Shown here: positions 11,960 through 23,309 of the stretch, piece after piece
Layout of the letters: the number at the start of each line of letters is the position of its first letter
Numbering within the stretch: the first letter of the stretch is position 1
Source: Torreya grandis
Taxonomy: Eukaryota; Streptophyta; Pinopsida; Cupressales; Taxaceae
DNA length: 64,000 bases
Direction: 5' to 3'
NCBI GenBank assembly: GCA_037957365.1
Contig: JARHVA010000640.1
Span: 372,001 to 436,000, forward strand
Translations under genes and position numbers: made by a program
The notes under the pieces: generated by a model
Databases searched by the model: none
Told to the model about the DNA's origin: nothing
The model's input: the letters and a program-made list of their open reading frames with translations, nothing else

Positions 11960-14900
11960 AAGTGTTGTCTTAGGTGTTTTTATCAAAATGGGATTCGGTT
12001 TGAATTAAAGGAAGAGGAAGAAGTTAAAAAACAAAACAATAAAAAAATTATAAGAGTTGAGAGAAAAAAAACAAGGTATGAATGCAAGCATTTTATCCCA
12101 GACAAGGTACAAACACTAACCCTAATGAGACAATTGCCTTTGCCTTAGATAATGAGGCAATTGATAATAATTAATTGAATAATGATGAAACTAATAATAA
12201 TGAATTGAAGTATGATGAAATTGACAATAATTAATTAAATTATGATGAAATCGACTATAGTGAATTGAATTATGATAAAATTGACAATAATGAATTGAAT
12301 TATGATAAAAATGACAATAATGAAATAGATAATGTTGGAAGTTCACATTCAAAGTTTAAAGTTTTTGATTTTGTTGATGAAGAGCCATTGCATAATACTT
12401 TACCCACAAACAATGAAGAAAATTTAATGGAAGCAAATAATGATGAAATTAACAATAAAGAAAATTTCATGGAAACATATAATGAAGAAACAAACAATGA
12501 AGAAAAATTCATGGAAACATACAATGATTTTGAAACACCCTCTCAATGGATTCCACCATTAACAACACCTCCAAGAATTATGCATATAAAAGAAAAGTAC
12601 TTAATTGAAGTTAATGAAAATATTTTGAAAACAATGCATAACAAAAATTTTGACCACCATTCAAGAAGACTTGCTCAAGAAATTTGGGATAGTTTCTTTC
12701 ATATATTGGATTATGATAGTCAAAGATGTCAATTATTTATTTCATTGTTGAAATTGGTTAAAATGAGACCTATAATGTACACATTAAGATTAAGAACATC
12801 TAACAGAGATGATGAAAATAATGAAATTATTGAAAATCTACATGATGCATATCATATTGTAGGCCTGATATCATGCAACAAAGATTGTAATGTTGCTTGA
12901 CATATAATGAAAACTTGTGAAGTACATGATGAAATAGGGAAAAAATGATTAATTTCAAAAACAAGCTGAACATTTAATATAAATATAAAAACATTAATGA
13001 AATAAATTTCAAGACATGAAAGACTTAATGAACCTAATACCAAAGAGCTTTGGGCATTCTCTAGTAGACTTCCACAAAAGGACAAGGCTATAGCCGATGC
13101 TTTGAAATAGTTATTTACACAATTTGGAAAAGACAATATAAGAGTTTTGCCCAAGGCAAAAGATGTAGTGAAAAGAAGAGTTGGTTCCTGTAATCATGAA
13201 CTGCATCTGAAACATTTCTTAGATATGACTCAAACACAATTGTACTCTAAGTTTTTGGAAAAACATTCAAAAATTATTATTATTCAAAGAATTATTAAGA
13301 TGGCTAAACTTTTTTATGTAAAAATAAATCACACACATACCACTTATTGTAGGCAACATGTTGAATTTTCAATGCACTATGATGTTTTTCATCGTATTAG
13401 TTGTGCTCTGCATACTAACAAAAAAATTTAAGAGTGTGGCATAAATTTTTTGCCAAAATAAGCTAGGAAATTTATTCCAAATATTTTTTTATGAAAGACC
13501 AAATGGACAGTTCTTTTATAAGAAAGTATGTTTGGATGGAAATTGCAACATTTGTGGTAGATTGCCAAAATAAAAAATGTGTATCCATGAGGAGTGTACA
13601 AGTGCAATTGAATAGGAATTAGTTGGTTTGAGAAAATACAAATATGAGATTTATCAACTAAAATATGTTAAATAATCTAAAAGGTGCGAGCTTGTTATGA
13701 AAGAAATACCTATTTCAAAATTTATGATCGAATTCACGGAGAAAATTATTTATGAGTATGCAAGGCACACACATAGGGGTAAATGGTTGGATGAACACTT
13801 CAAGATAATCAAGGACACATTCCCACTTGATTATATTTTTTTAGTAGTAGTTTTTTCTTAAAATTACAAATTCAAACCATTAATAGAATTTCAATCACAG
13901 TATTATAACTCAACACAAGTTGCCATATTCGTGCATATAGCATTCATACATGTAACTAATAGTAAAGAGGAAGATTGAAAAATATTAATGGATTACCATT
14001 TATATATCAATGAAAAATTTATCTCATTACAAAGTATGTACAAGGTTATTTTGAGAACTTCTATGGATAGTTGACTCAAAGGAACATTACTTTCAATTAG
14101 AATTACATTTGGTCAAACAATTGCACATCAAAATTCAAGAATGTATGGATGTTTTATTATTTTAAAAGGATGCATGTTACCAATAGTATATAACATATTT
14201 AGAGTTTCATTGAGGTTGGTCATGGAAAAGGGGAACCTGATGGTGCTAGAGCATGTGTAAAATGAGTTGTTGCAAGGGAGGATTTAAAATTTGACCATGT
14301 TGTTAATTTGACCGATGCAAAAAACTATGGTTGAATGGTGTAATGAGAACATATGTCATGGTTCTCAAGCAAATTATATTCATAGACATTTTTGGTTAAT
14401 GAAGGAACAAGACTTGGAAAACTATGAGGATTGTATGACTCTAATGGGTTCAAGTGAGCTATACTCATTTCATACCTCAAATGCAGGTTCTTGAACTATT
14501 CATACATGACACTTGAAATGTTTTTATTCTACATGCATGAAATATATTTAGAATGAGTGTGAGTAACAAGAGTGGGTGGATGATTGGAGTTCCAAACATT
14601 TAATTCTAATCAACACATATCAGGTTCCACCAACATTGTCACTTATAAATATGACATTATCATATGAGGTTGACCATATATTTGATCTAATGTAGCCATG
14701 TAGAAGATTAATCTTTATATACTATTTATTATCATTATCTATCTTCATAGTGTCATTAAAAATTTGTTTTTATGATGCAATCCATGTTTTTGCAGTTATT
14801 TCAGATGAGGACAATAAAGAGGGAACATATTACTACTTATGTGAGTGTGTACATGGAAAGAAAAAATTTACTTCCCCGATCGTAGATGGAGAAAACATTG

Positions 14901-15165
14901 ACTATCCCATTGGGTCTATGGTAGTCACTGGAACTTGGCTTTGATGATATCCTATAAAAATTCAAATGTATGGTTGTTTGAATACTTTGAAATGCACAGG
15001 AAGATATTGTACTATTTATATTTGGTTCTTGCAATGAATATTCAATTACAAAAATATCATGGGAGGCCAAGAAAGAAGAATATATGGAAAGTTCATGAGT
15101 CAGATCATGAAGCTATTCTTTATACTATAAAGATTATAACAGATCCTAGTGGTTTATGGGATTGA
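11960..15165 (+). pseudogene. Transposase-like gene relic (GHGKG family)
   Basis: A roughly 1000-codon coding relic with many stops and frameshifts. From the start: a basic stretch (KKTRYECKHFIPD near 12070-12105), an Asn/Asp-rich repeat, a longest open piece at 12265-12900, then VKRRVGSCNHELHLKHFL near 13170-13225. Later come VVVFS*NYKFKP (13844-13880) and EFQSQYYNSTQVAIFVHIAF (13887-13946), which look like a decayed DFAENY...NEIQSQ motif. GHGKGEPDGARACVK (14218-14262) follows, and an IVDGENIDYPIGSMVV segment lies near 14878-14925. From memory, proteins with DFAENY followed by GHGKGxxDG occur in many eukaryotes and look like DDE transposases; this was not checked by a search. Confidence 0.5.
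12150..12330 (+). repeat. In-frame minisatellite coding NNELNYDEID-like repeats
   Basis: About five copies of a 30-36 bp unit (GATGAAATTGACAATAATGA-like) inside the transposase-like relic. Unit lengths divisible by three keep the frame, so the ancestral protein had a low-complexity acidic, Asn-rich stretch. Confidence 0.7.
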
Positions 15166-15600
15166 AATGCATAGGAATGTTGACTTGTAAAATGTATATG
15201 TAATTAATTTTACCAAACATTTTTGATTTTGTAGGTAGTACATGCATAAATTTCATCTTTAATTTACTTATTAACATTTTTTGTAGGTTATTGGTGCCAA
15301 ATAAGATTCTACCTTCGTGTGGTTGTCACCATTAGTAAAGAATTTCATATTCTTGAAGTTAAGAGAAGCTTACTAAAAGTACTTAGTGTTTTTGCACTCC
15401 TGAACAATTGCTCATGATAAGTCTCTTTCTCTTTATATTTTTTTAACACATAAATGACCTTGTTTATAATGATCTACATAGCTTCTAGCTAAACCATATG
15501 CATTAAAATTTCCTTAAATGGCATTACATACTAATGTTACACATTAAACAAACACACTTTTCATTTATTTACATATTTTTATTGGTATGGCATTCCTAAA
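15166..15600. other. Spacer between relic gene and satellite
   Basis: Two TTTTGTAG/GT sites (about 15232 and 15285) look like splice acceptors. A short open piece after the second (IGAK-DSTFVWLSPLVKN) might be a further exon of the upstream relic. This is weak. No other feature seen. Confidence 0.3.
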
Positions 15601-18600
15601 CAGTAGTGAAAATGTACTTGTAGGTGGAATTGGATGTAATAATTATTAGAGCACATGTAATTTGCCTATATAGACGTGCTTGAAGTGATGGATTTTCACC
15701 TATAGATCCTAGAGAAAAAAATGTTATTTGGAGGTCAACAAGTTATTTCTTCACTGCCAAAAAGTTGCATTTTATGACCCATTACTACAACTTTTACCAT
15801 GGATTTCTCTAAGAGGTGATATAGACTAGATATGGGGTGTAATTAGAGATATTTCACATGAATAGAAGGTATCTTATGATTTTTTCATACAACTTATAAT
15901 TTTTCCATACAACTTATAGTTTTGGTTTTATGCATGCCTAAAGTTAGGCTAAAAAAAATATATCTTTCTTGTATTGGGAAGGGCATTCTTGAGCCTAAAA
16001 TGGGTGGTGGGTTTGTCAATCAGGTTAAATGTGAGGTCAAGAACCTATTAATAGACATTATCCACCACTTTGAATGTGTTGGTAGTTCCATTTTATCCAA
16101 AAATTACTAAACATGGAGTTCTCAAACTGTAGCTTCAACTTTGACAACATTTGTTGTCAGTGTTTTTGTGCTCCGAACAATAGTGAAAATCCACTTGTGG
16201 GTGGAATTGGATGTCAAGGTCATTGGAAAACATGTTATATACCTATATAAATTTTCTCAAAGTGATTTATTTTCACCTTTAGGTCTTAAAGGTAAAAACA
16301 CTAGTTGGAGGTCAACAAGTTGTCTCTTCACTGTTAAAAAGTTGTATTTTAGGACCTGTTACTGCAACTTCTATCATGAATTTATCTCAGAGGTGATACA
16401 AACTATATATAAGGTAAAATTAGAGGGATTTCACATACATAATAATCATCTTATTTTTCATTCATATGACTTATATTTTTGGTTTTATGCATGCCTGAAG
16501 TTAGGCTAAAAATCAACATCTTTCTTGTATTGGGAAGGGCATTCTTGAGCCCAGAATGGGTGGTGGGTTTTTCAATTAGGATATATATGGGAGGCCAAAA
16601 ACCTAGGAATAGACATTATCTACCCTTATAGACATCTTTTAAATTATATTTTTATCCAACAAGCATTGTAAATGGAGTTCTCAGACTGTAGCTTCAACTT
16701 TGATAACATTTATTGCCAGTGTTTCCATGCTCTTGAATAGTAGTGAAAATGCACTTGTAGGTGGAATTGGATGTCAAGGTAATTTGAGAATGTATAATTT
16801 GCCTATATATTTTTGATCCAAGTGATGTATTTGCACCTATGGGTCCTAGAGGCAAAAACACTAGTTAGATGTCAATAAGTTATCTCTTCACTGCCAAAAA
16901 GTTGTATTTTAGGACCCATTAGTACAACTTCTACCATGGATTACTCTTAGAGATAATATAGACTAGATCTAGAATGAAATTATAGGTATTTAATATGCAT
17001 ATTAAGGATCTTATGGTTCATCCATATGACTTACATTTTTGGTTTTATGTATGCCTAAAGTTAGGCGAAAAATCAACATCTTTTTTGTATTAGGAAGGGC
17101 ATTCTTAAGCCCAGAATGGGTGGTAGGTTTGTTGATCGAGCTAGATGGGAGGAAAATAAATTTGTCATGGACATTATCCACCCATTTAGATGTTTTTTAA
17201 GTGCCATTTTTTAGCCAACAATCACTATAAATGGAGTTCTTGGACTGTAGCTTCAACTTTGACAACATTTATTGTCAGTGTTTTAGTGCTCCTGAATAAT
17301 AGTGAAAATGCACTTGTGCATAGAATTGGATGTCACAATTATTAGAACACATGTAATTTTCCTATATAGATGTGCTCAAAGTAATTTATTTGCACCTAAA
17401 TGTCCCATAGGTAAAAACACTAGTTGGAGGTCAACGAGTTATCTCTTCACTGCTAAAAAGTTAAATTTTAGGACCCGTTACTACAAATTCTACCATGGAT
17501 TGATATTAAAGGTGATAAAAAACAGATCAAGTGTGAAATTAGAGATATTTCCCATGCATAATATGGATATTTTGGTTCATCAATATGACTTATAGTTTTG
17601 GTTTTATGTATGATTGAAGTTAGCCTAAAAATTAGCATCTTTCTTCTACTAGAAAAAGCATTCTTGAGCTTGAAATGGGTGGTGGGTTTATTGATTAGGC
17701 TAGATGGGAGGCCAAAATCCTAGTATTGGATTTTATCCACCCCTCAAAATGTGTTGAAAATTCCATTTTTTAACTTATAAGCACCAGAAATGGAGTTCTT
17801 GAACTATAGATTCAACTTTGACAACATTTATTGTCAGTGTTTATGTGCTCTTAAACAGTAGTGAAAATGCACTTGTGGATGGAATTAGATGTCAAAATAA
17901 TTGGATCATGTGAAATTTACCTATATATATGTGATTTAAGTGATGGATTTGCACCTATGGGTCCTAGAGGAAAAAATGCTAGTTGAAGTTTAACAAATTA
18001 TCTCTTCACTACTAAAAAGTTACATTTTAGGACCCATTACTGCAACTTATACCATCGATTGATCTTAGAGGTGATGCAAACTAGATTCAAGGTAAAATTA
18101 GTGGGATTTGACATGCACAAGAGGGATCTTATAGTTCATCCACATGACTTATAGATTTGGTTTTATGCTAAAAATCAACATCTTTCTTGTATTGGGAAGG
18201 GTGTTCTTGAGCCTAGAATAGGTGGTGGGTTTATCGACCGATCTAGATGGGAGGCCAAGAACCTAGTACTAGACATTATTCACCCCTCTACACATTTTGG
18301 TAGCACCAATTTTGAGCCCACAAGCACAAAAAATAGAGTTCTTGGAATGTAGCTTCAACTTTAACAACATATATTTTCAATGTTTTCATCTTCCTAAACA
18401 GTTGTGAAAGTGCACTTATAGGTGGAATTGGATGTCACGATCATTAGAGCATAATAAATTTACCTATATAGACATGCTTGAAGTGATGTATTTAAAATTA
18501 TATATCTTGAAGGTAAAAACACTAGTTAGAGGTCAATAAGTTATCTCTTCACTATCAAAATGTTGTATTTTAGGACATGTTACTGTAATTTATACCATGG

Positions 18601-19027
18601 ATATATCTCAAAGGTGATATAGACTAGATCCAAGGTGAAATTAGAGGGATTTCCCATATACAAGAGGGATCTTATGGTTCATCCATATGACTTATAATTT
18701 TTTCTTTATGCATGCCTAAATTTAGGCTAAAAATCAACATCTTTCTTATATTGGGAAGGCATTCTTGAGCTTGGAATAGGTGGTGGGTTTGTTGATAGAG
18801 ATAGATGGGAGGCCAAGAACTGGTCCTAGAAATTATCCACCCCTCTAAAAATGTTGGTAGTGCTAATTTTCAGCCAAAAAGTACCATAAATTGAATTCTT
18901 GAATTGTAGCTTCAACTTTGACAACATTTATTATCAGTGTTTCTATGCTCTTGAACAGTAGTGAAAATACACTTATCGGTGGAAGTGGATGTCATTGTAA
19001 TTGGATCACATGTAATTTGAATGTGTT

Positions 19028-19108
<81 letters not shown>

Positions 19109-19730
19109 AAAAAGTGATTTATTTTCACTTGTGGGTCTCGGAGGCAAAAATGCTAGTTGGAGGTCAACAAGTTGTCTCTTCATTGCCAAAAACTTGTATT
19201 TTAGGACCCATTACTACATCTTTGACCATAGATTTCTGTCACAGGTGATATATATTATATTTGGGATTGAATTATATGGATTTAACATGAAAAATAGGGA
19301 TCTTATGGTTCATATATATTAATTACAATTTTTTTTGTATGTATGGCTGAAGTTGGGCTAAAAATTAGCATATTTTTTGTATTGGGAAGGGCATTCTTGA
19401 GTCCAGAATGTGTGGTGCATTTATAAACCAAGCCAAATGGGAGGCCAAGAAATTGGTATCAGAAATTATCTTACCATATATATGTGTTTGTAGTGCCAAT
19501 TTTTAGCCAAAAATAATAAAAAATGTAGTTCTTAGACTGTAGCTTCAACTTTGACAACATTTGTTGTCATTGTTTTCATGCTTCTCAATACTAGTGAAAA
19601 TGTACTTGTTGGTCGAGTTAGATGTCATGTTCATTATATCACATGTAATTTTATTATATATATTTGATCAAAGTGATGTATTTGTAACTATAGATCCCAG
19701 AGGCAAAAATGCTAGTTGGAGGTCAATAAT
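15600..19730 (+). repeat. Satellite array, ~559-bp unit, eight copies
   Basis: The word GTGAAAAT in the context CTCCTGAACA-TAGTGAAAATGCACTTG recurs at 15606, 16183, 16743, 17302, 17861, 18404 (GTGAAAGT), 18961 and 19593. Spacings are 577, 560, 559, 559, 543, 557 and 632 bp; the last is enlarged by a TG microsatellite. Each unit also contains CAACTTTGACAACATTTATTGTCAGTG, GGTCAACAAGTTATCTCTTCACTGCC and GGGAAGGGCATTCTTGAGCC segments in the same order. The first copy is partial on the left and the last stops near 19728. ORFs inside (for example 16141-16509 and 18918-19322) are repeats of one unit frame without a start-to-stop gene. Three nucleosome repeats (about 186 bp each) would fit the period. 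Confidence 0.92.
19019..19107. repeat. (TG)n microsatellite inside satellite copy
   Basis: About 40 TG units. Sister copies have CCTATATATATGTGATTTAAG at this position (for example near 17921), so the array grew from a short TATATGTG seed. Confidence 0.95.
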
Positions 19731-21886
19731 AAGCCCAAAAGGCTTAATAGGCCTAATAATCCAAGTGAACCATATACACGTGGCTAGAAGATAGTGGAAT
19801 TGGAATTTTATTTCAATACCTTTGAAATGTTTTTTTAAATTTTTTAAATTTTTTCCAAGGGTAAAAAAGTATTCATAAGGCTACTAATCAGTCAAGGAGC
19901 CTATTAGGCCTAATTAGGCTAAATTGCATGCCTATATGTAATGGAAGGATCTCAACACTAGCAAGGGAGAAGTTTATGGTTCATGAGAGATGAGAAATTT
20001 TTGAGGTTTCATAGATAGGCCAATAGATCTAGATGGCTATTTAGGCTTAATTAGGCCTAAATTGTCATTACATGTGGTCAAAGTGGCTTCAAAGCTTGGC
20101 TAAGGGGTATCATGGACTAAATGGAGCAAAGTGCTTAAAACTATTGATGCAAGAGAATCCTTTGTATAAACTAGTATGGTTTACATGTGGGAGTTTTAAA
20201 GTTTTAAGTAGAGTCAGTAGTCTTTGTTATTCCTTTAGAGTCTTCCTACATGTTAGAAAGGTCATACTTATCTTGTATGCTTAAAGTGTCTATTGTATGA
20301 TTTACTAAACTAATACAAGGCTTGAGAGTGAGTTTTGGAGCCAAAAATGGACACTCTTTTCTTAGAGGAATGAACCAAAAGTATAAGCATGAGTATCAAG
20401 ATGAAAGTAACTTCTTCAAGAACAAACATCAAGCAAGAATCTTTGAATCATACCTATAGGGGGTGTAAATGTGTGTGTTTTATGTTATGATTGTGAGTAG
20501 TGTATGGTGCTTGAAAATCCTTTCTTGAAATGTACTTGAACTCTAAAAACCAAAAGATAGTGAATTCAAGACTTTGATTGTCCTTTTTTGTTAGCATAAA
20601 CCAATTTTGGTTGAAAATCACTATTTGCATAACTTATTTATATGATGAAACTTATGTATGGCTTGAAAATAAGGGTTGGATGAGTTACATAGGTGAGTGA
20701 GGAGTCCTATATAGCTGATAGATTTCAAATAACCTCTTTTAGATTTATAAAACAAGGTTAATTAGCTCTTGGGTCCTTAAAGTGCAGGAAAACCCTAGTT
20801 ATAAGGTTTTGATTTAAAAATGGTCATAAATCCATTTTGAAACCATAGAATTTGATGAAATTTATATAAACCTAGTTAAGAAGGTTAGTAAACTATAATA
20901 AGTTTTTTGAAGTCAAAATAAGGTGTAAAAATGATGTACTGAGTAGTTATCCACAGTAATAGTCAGAATTTTGAGTTCCTCTAGACAATGAATAGGAAAA
21001 TTGACCAATCTTGCTCAGTTTTGAGCCAAACAATGCCAAGTAAAAGTTGATTTTCATCTAAAAACAACATTTAGAAGTGACTAAGGTGTTTTTTTTAGGC
21101 TAATAAGCCATCATCTAAGTCTTTACCTACTATTGGAACAATTAGGTCTCTTGACAAAAATACGATTGAGTCACTATTTGATAAAAAAGAACTCTAAACC
21201 AATAAGAAATTAGTTTATCTATAGTAAAAAAACTCTAAGAAATGTGAAAGACATGTTGAAAATTCATAAAATTGGTCTTTAACCTAAATACAACACTAAA
21301 AATGTCTTTTGTATCCATTCAATTAAGAAGGTCTTGAAATGGAAAAGAGAGTGAATAGGTCATAAAGGGCTTAAAGTAAGAGTTTGAAGTTTGAAGAGAG
21401 TGAAGTGATAAATTCAAGTGTATTAACTATCAGGAGCCCTTAAGAACAATCATAGACTTTGTGCTCTTTCCCAAAGTCTATTTTCCTACTCTCTTATTTT
21501 TAAAGATGGAGTTTGGGGATGTTTCAATGAGAATGGAGATAGGATAGGGTCTACCCCATGGCATGAAGAAGTGCTAGGTACTTTCCAAGGCAATTTAAGG
21601 CTTAAAAATAATATTCAAGAGATTCTTGACTATTCTATGGATGATTTTATCTTTCCTTGACGAATATGAGCTTCTTCATTAGTGTAAAACCCTTTCCATT
21701 GGAAGGAGAGACTTCATCACCTATTAAGAGGTCTTCTTTTTGTAATGTATTGACTCTTCATAATCTATTGACTCTCTCACCAAGGTTATTGAACAATCTC
21801 CCTATAAACCCCTAGTCTCACACTCTTAGAATCCCATTAGCCCTCCATTAGTCCTATTACAAAGTTCAATCTTTAAATTCATACTT
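19731..21886. other. Unassigned sequence with AGGCCTAATTAGG words
   Basis: AGGCCTAATTAGGC-like palindromic words occur near 19757, 19905 and 20050. An ORF at 20072-20284 (70 codons) has no motif I recognise. A loosely similar TATTGATGCAGAAG/TATTGATGCAAGAG context occurs near 20140 and 41960, suggesting shared old repeat DNA. No gene is supported. Confidence 0.35.
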
Positions 21887-21929
21887 GTCCTTTTGAATAA
21901 GATTCAAATTTTCATGGGGCAAATTTATG

Positions 21930-22250
21930 CAGGTCAAATTTACATGAGAACATTTTATTGTCTTAGACTTAGTTTAATTTTTTATCCTAAGGTTCTAATC
22001 ATGTTTATCAACATGACCAAAACCTTAGTCTAAAATTTTATGCTAGATCCTTTGTATCCTAAGGCCCCACTAAGTCTATTTTATTGTTCACATAGACTAA
22101 TTAAACATGGGAGCACTTTATAATGTTTTAAACTTAACCTAAATTCCTATCCTAAAGCTTTAATTATATTTATTAATACAACTACAACCTTAGGCTAAAA
22201 TTTTATCCTAATTTATATTCCCTAGACCCTAACTTAGTTTGTTTTCACTA
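21930..22250 (+). repeat. ~170-bp tandem duplication in repeat A
   Basis: The segment with TTTTATCCTAAGGTTCTAATCATGTTTATCAACA is followed by a diverged second copy with CCTATCCTAAAGCTTTAATTATATTTATTAATACA. The same pair is present in copy B at about 35125-35430, so the duplication is older than the A/B split. Confidence 0.65.
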
Positions 22251-22269
22251 CCCATAGGAATGAATCAAC

Positions 22270-23100
22270 ATGAGAATGCCACATGACCTGATCTTAGATC
22301 CAAGTAGAACAAGATCGATGGTACATAGGTACCCACCCTAGTTAAATTATCAAAGCTCAAAGATAGAATGTAGTAGTGATAAGTGTCACAACTACAATGG
22401 ATTGAATAGAATCAAGTGGATTGAGATCAATAGAGTTTGTTAAAGCATATAATAAATATCCAATGGTACATGGAAAAATCAATAAGTCAAGGTCCTATGG
22501 AGTAATATGAGAGCAAAAAGTGTCATGATATCAAGGAGTTAGCCTAAAATCAAAGGTCAACATTCATCTTGACAAGATCAAGTGGATCAAGATCGATAGA
22601 GTGCATTGATCCATGCAAAGGATATCCAATGGTATAAGATGAAAGAAGAATTTTCAAAGATCTCAAAATGAATGTAGTATCGACACATGTCATAACCATG
22701 ATAAATAAAATAAAGATCAACCAATGGCATTTAACTTCTTAGATCAAGATCCAATGCTGAGAAGAGAGTTGACAATGCAATGAACCTAGATCTAACAAGA
22801 GGTTGCCACATGGTGCAAAGACATTAAGCGATGATGTGTGTTTGCAAGGAGCACAAAAGACCCATGAGTTTCCATGTGGTATGAACTTGGGATTTTAAGT
22901 TAAGATTGATGGTCTATGGTAAAATTTAAGATTATGAACCCCATAAAAGATCAATGGAGTGTGTTTAATCAATCATTGAGATTTAACGATATGGTGACAC
23001 ATGTCCTAAAATGACAAACAATCACATTTTAGAAATTAATGAATAGTTTGACATGATGATGCCACATAAGCAAGAAAAGTTAGACTAAAAGATATTAAGG
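22270..23100 (+). repeat. Degenerate ~200-bp repeats upstream of TATA
   Basis: Words such as AGTGATAAGTGTCA, AAGATCRATAGAGT and ATATCCAATGGTA recur at about 22370-22470, 22520-22640 and 22680-22780. They lie just upstream of the TATA box, as enhancer-like subrepeats often do in LTR promoters. Copy B has the same structure at about 35480-36290. Confidence 0.55.
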
Positions 23101-23118
23101 ACCTGTAGACATAAAAGG

Positions 23119-23126
23119 TATAAATA
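23119..23126 (+). promoter_or_regulatory. TATA box upstream of repeat A ORF
   Basis: TATAAATA in the context AAAGGTATAAATAAG, about 190 bp before the ORF start at 23310. It is conserved in copy B at 36304-36311. Its position after the subrepeats and before the ORF fits a core promoter. Confidence 0.55.
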
Positions 23127-23309
23127 AGAAATCTAATCAAAATCTAAGGCATGAAGCTCATAACTCAAACTTCATTATTGCCATTAAAGCTCTGCATAAT
23201 CCTCCAAAAAATCCCTACGTGTATGGATTGCTCTAATTGCCTTTATATTCATTGTAATTTAATCTATAAGAGCTAGATTATTTTCTACAATCACATAATT
23301 CTATCAATG

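Noticed and set aside
18918..19322. 134-codon ORF with a Cys/Val run
   Set aside because: It is satellite sequence plus (TG)n. Equivalent frames in other copies have no common start or stop.
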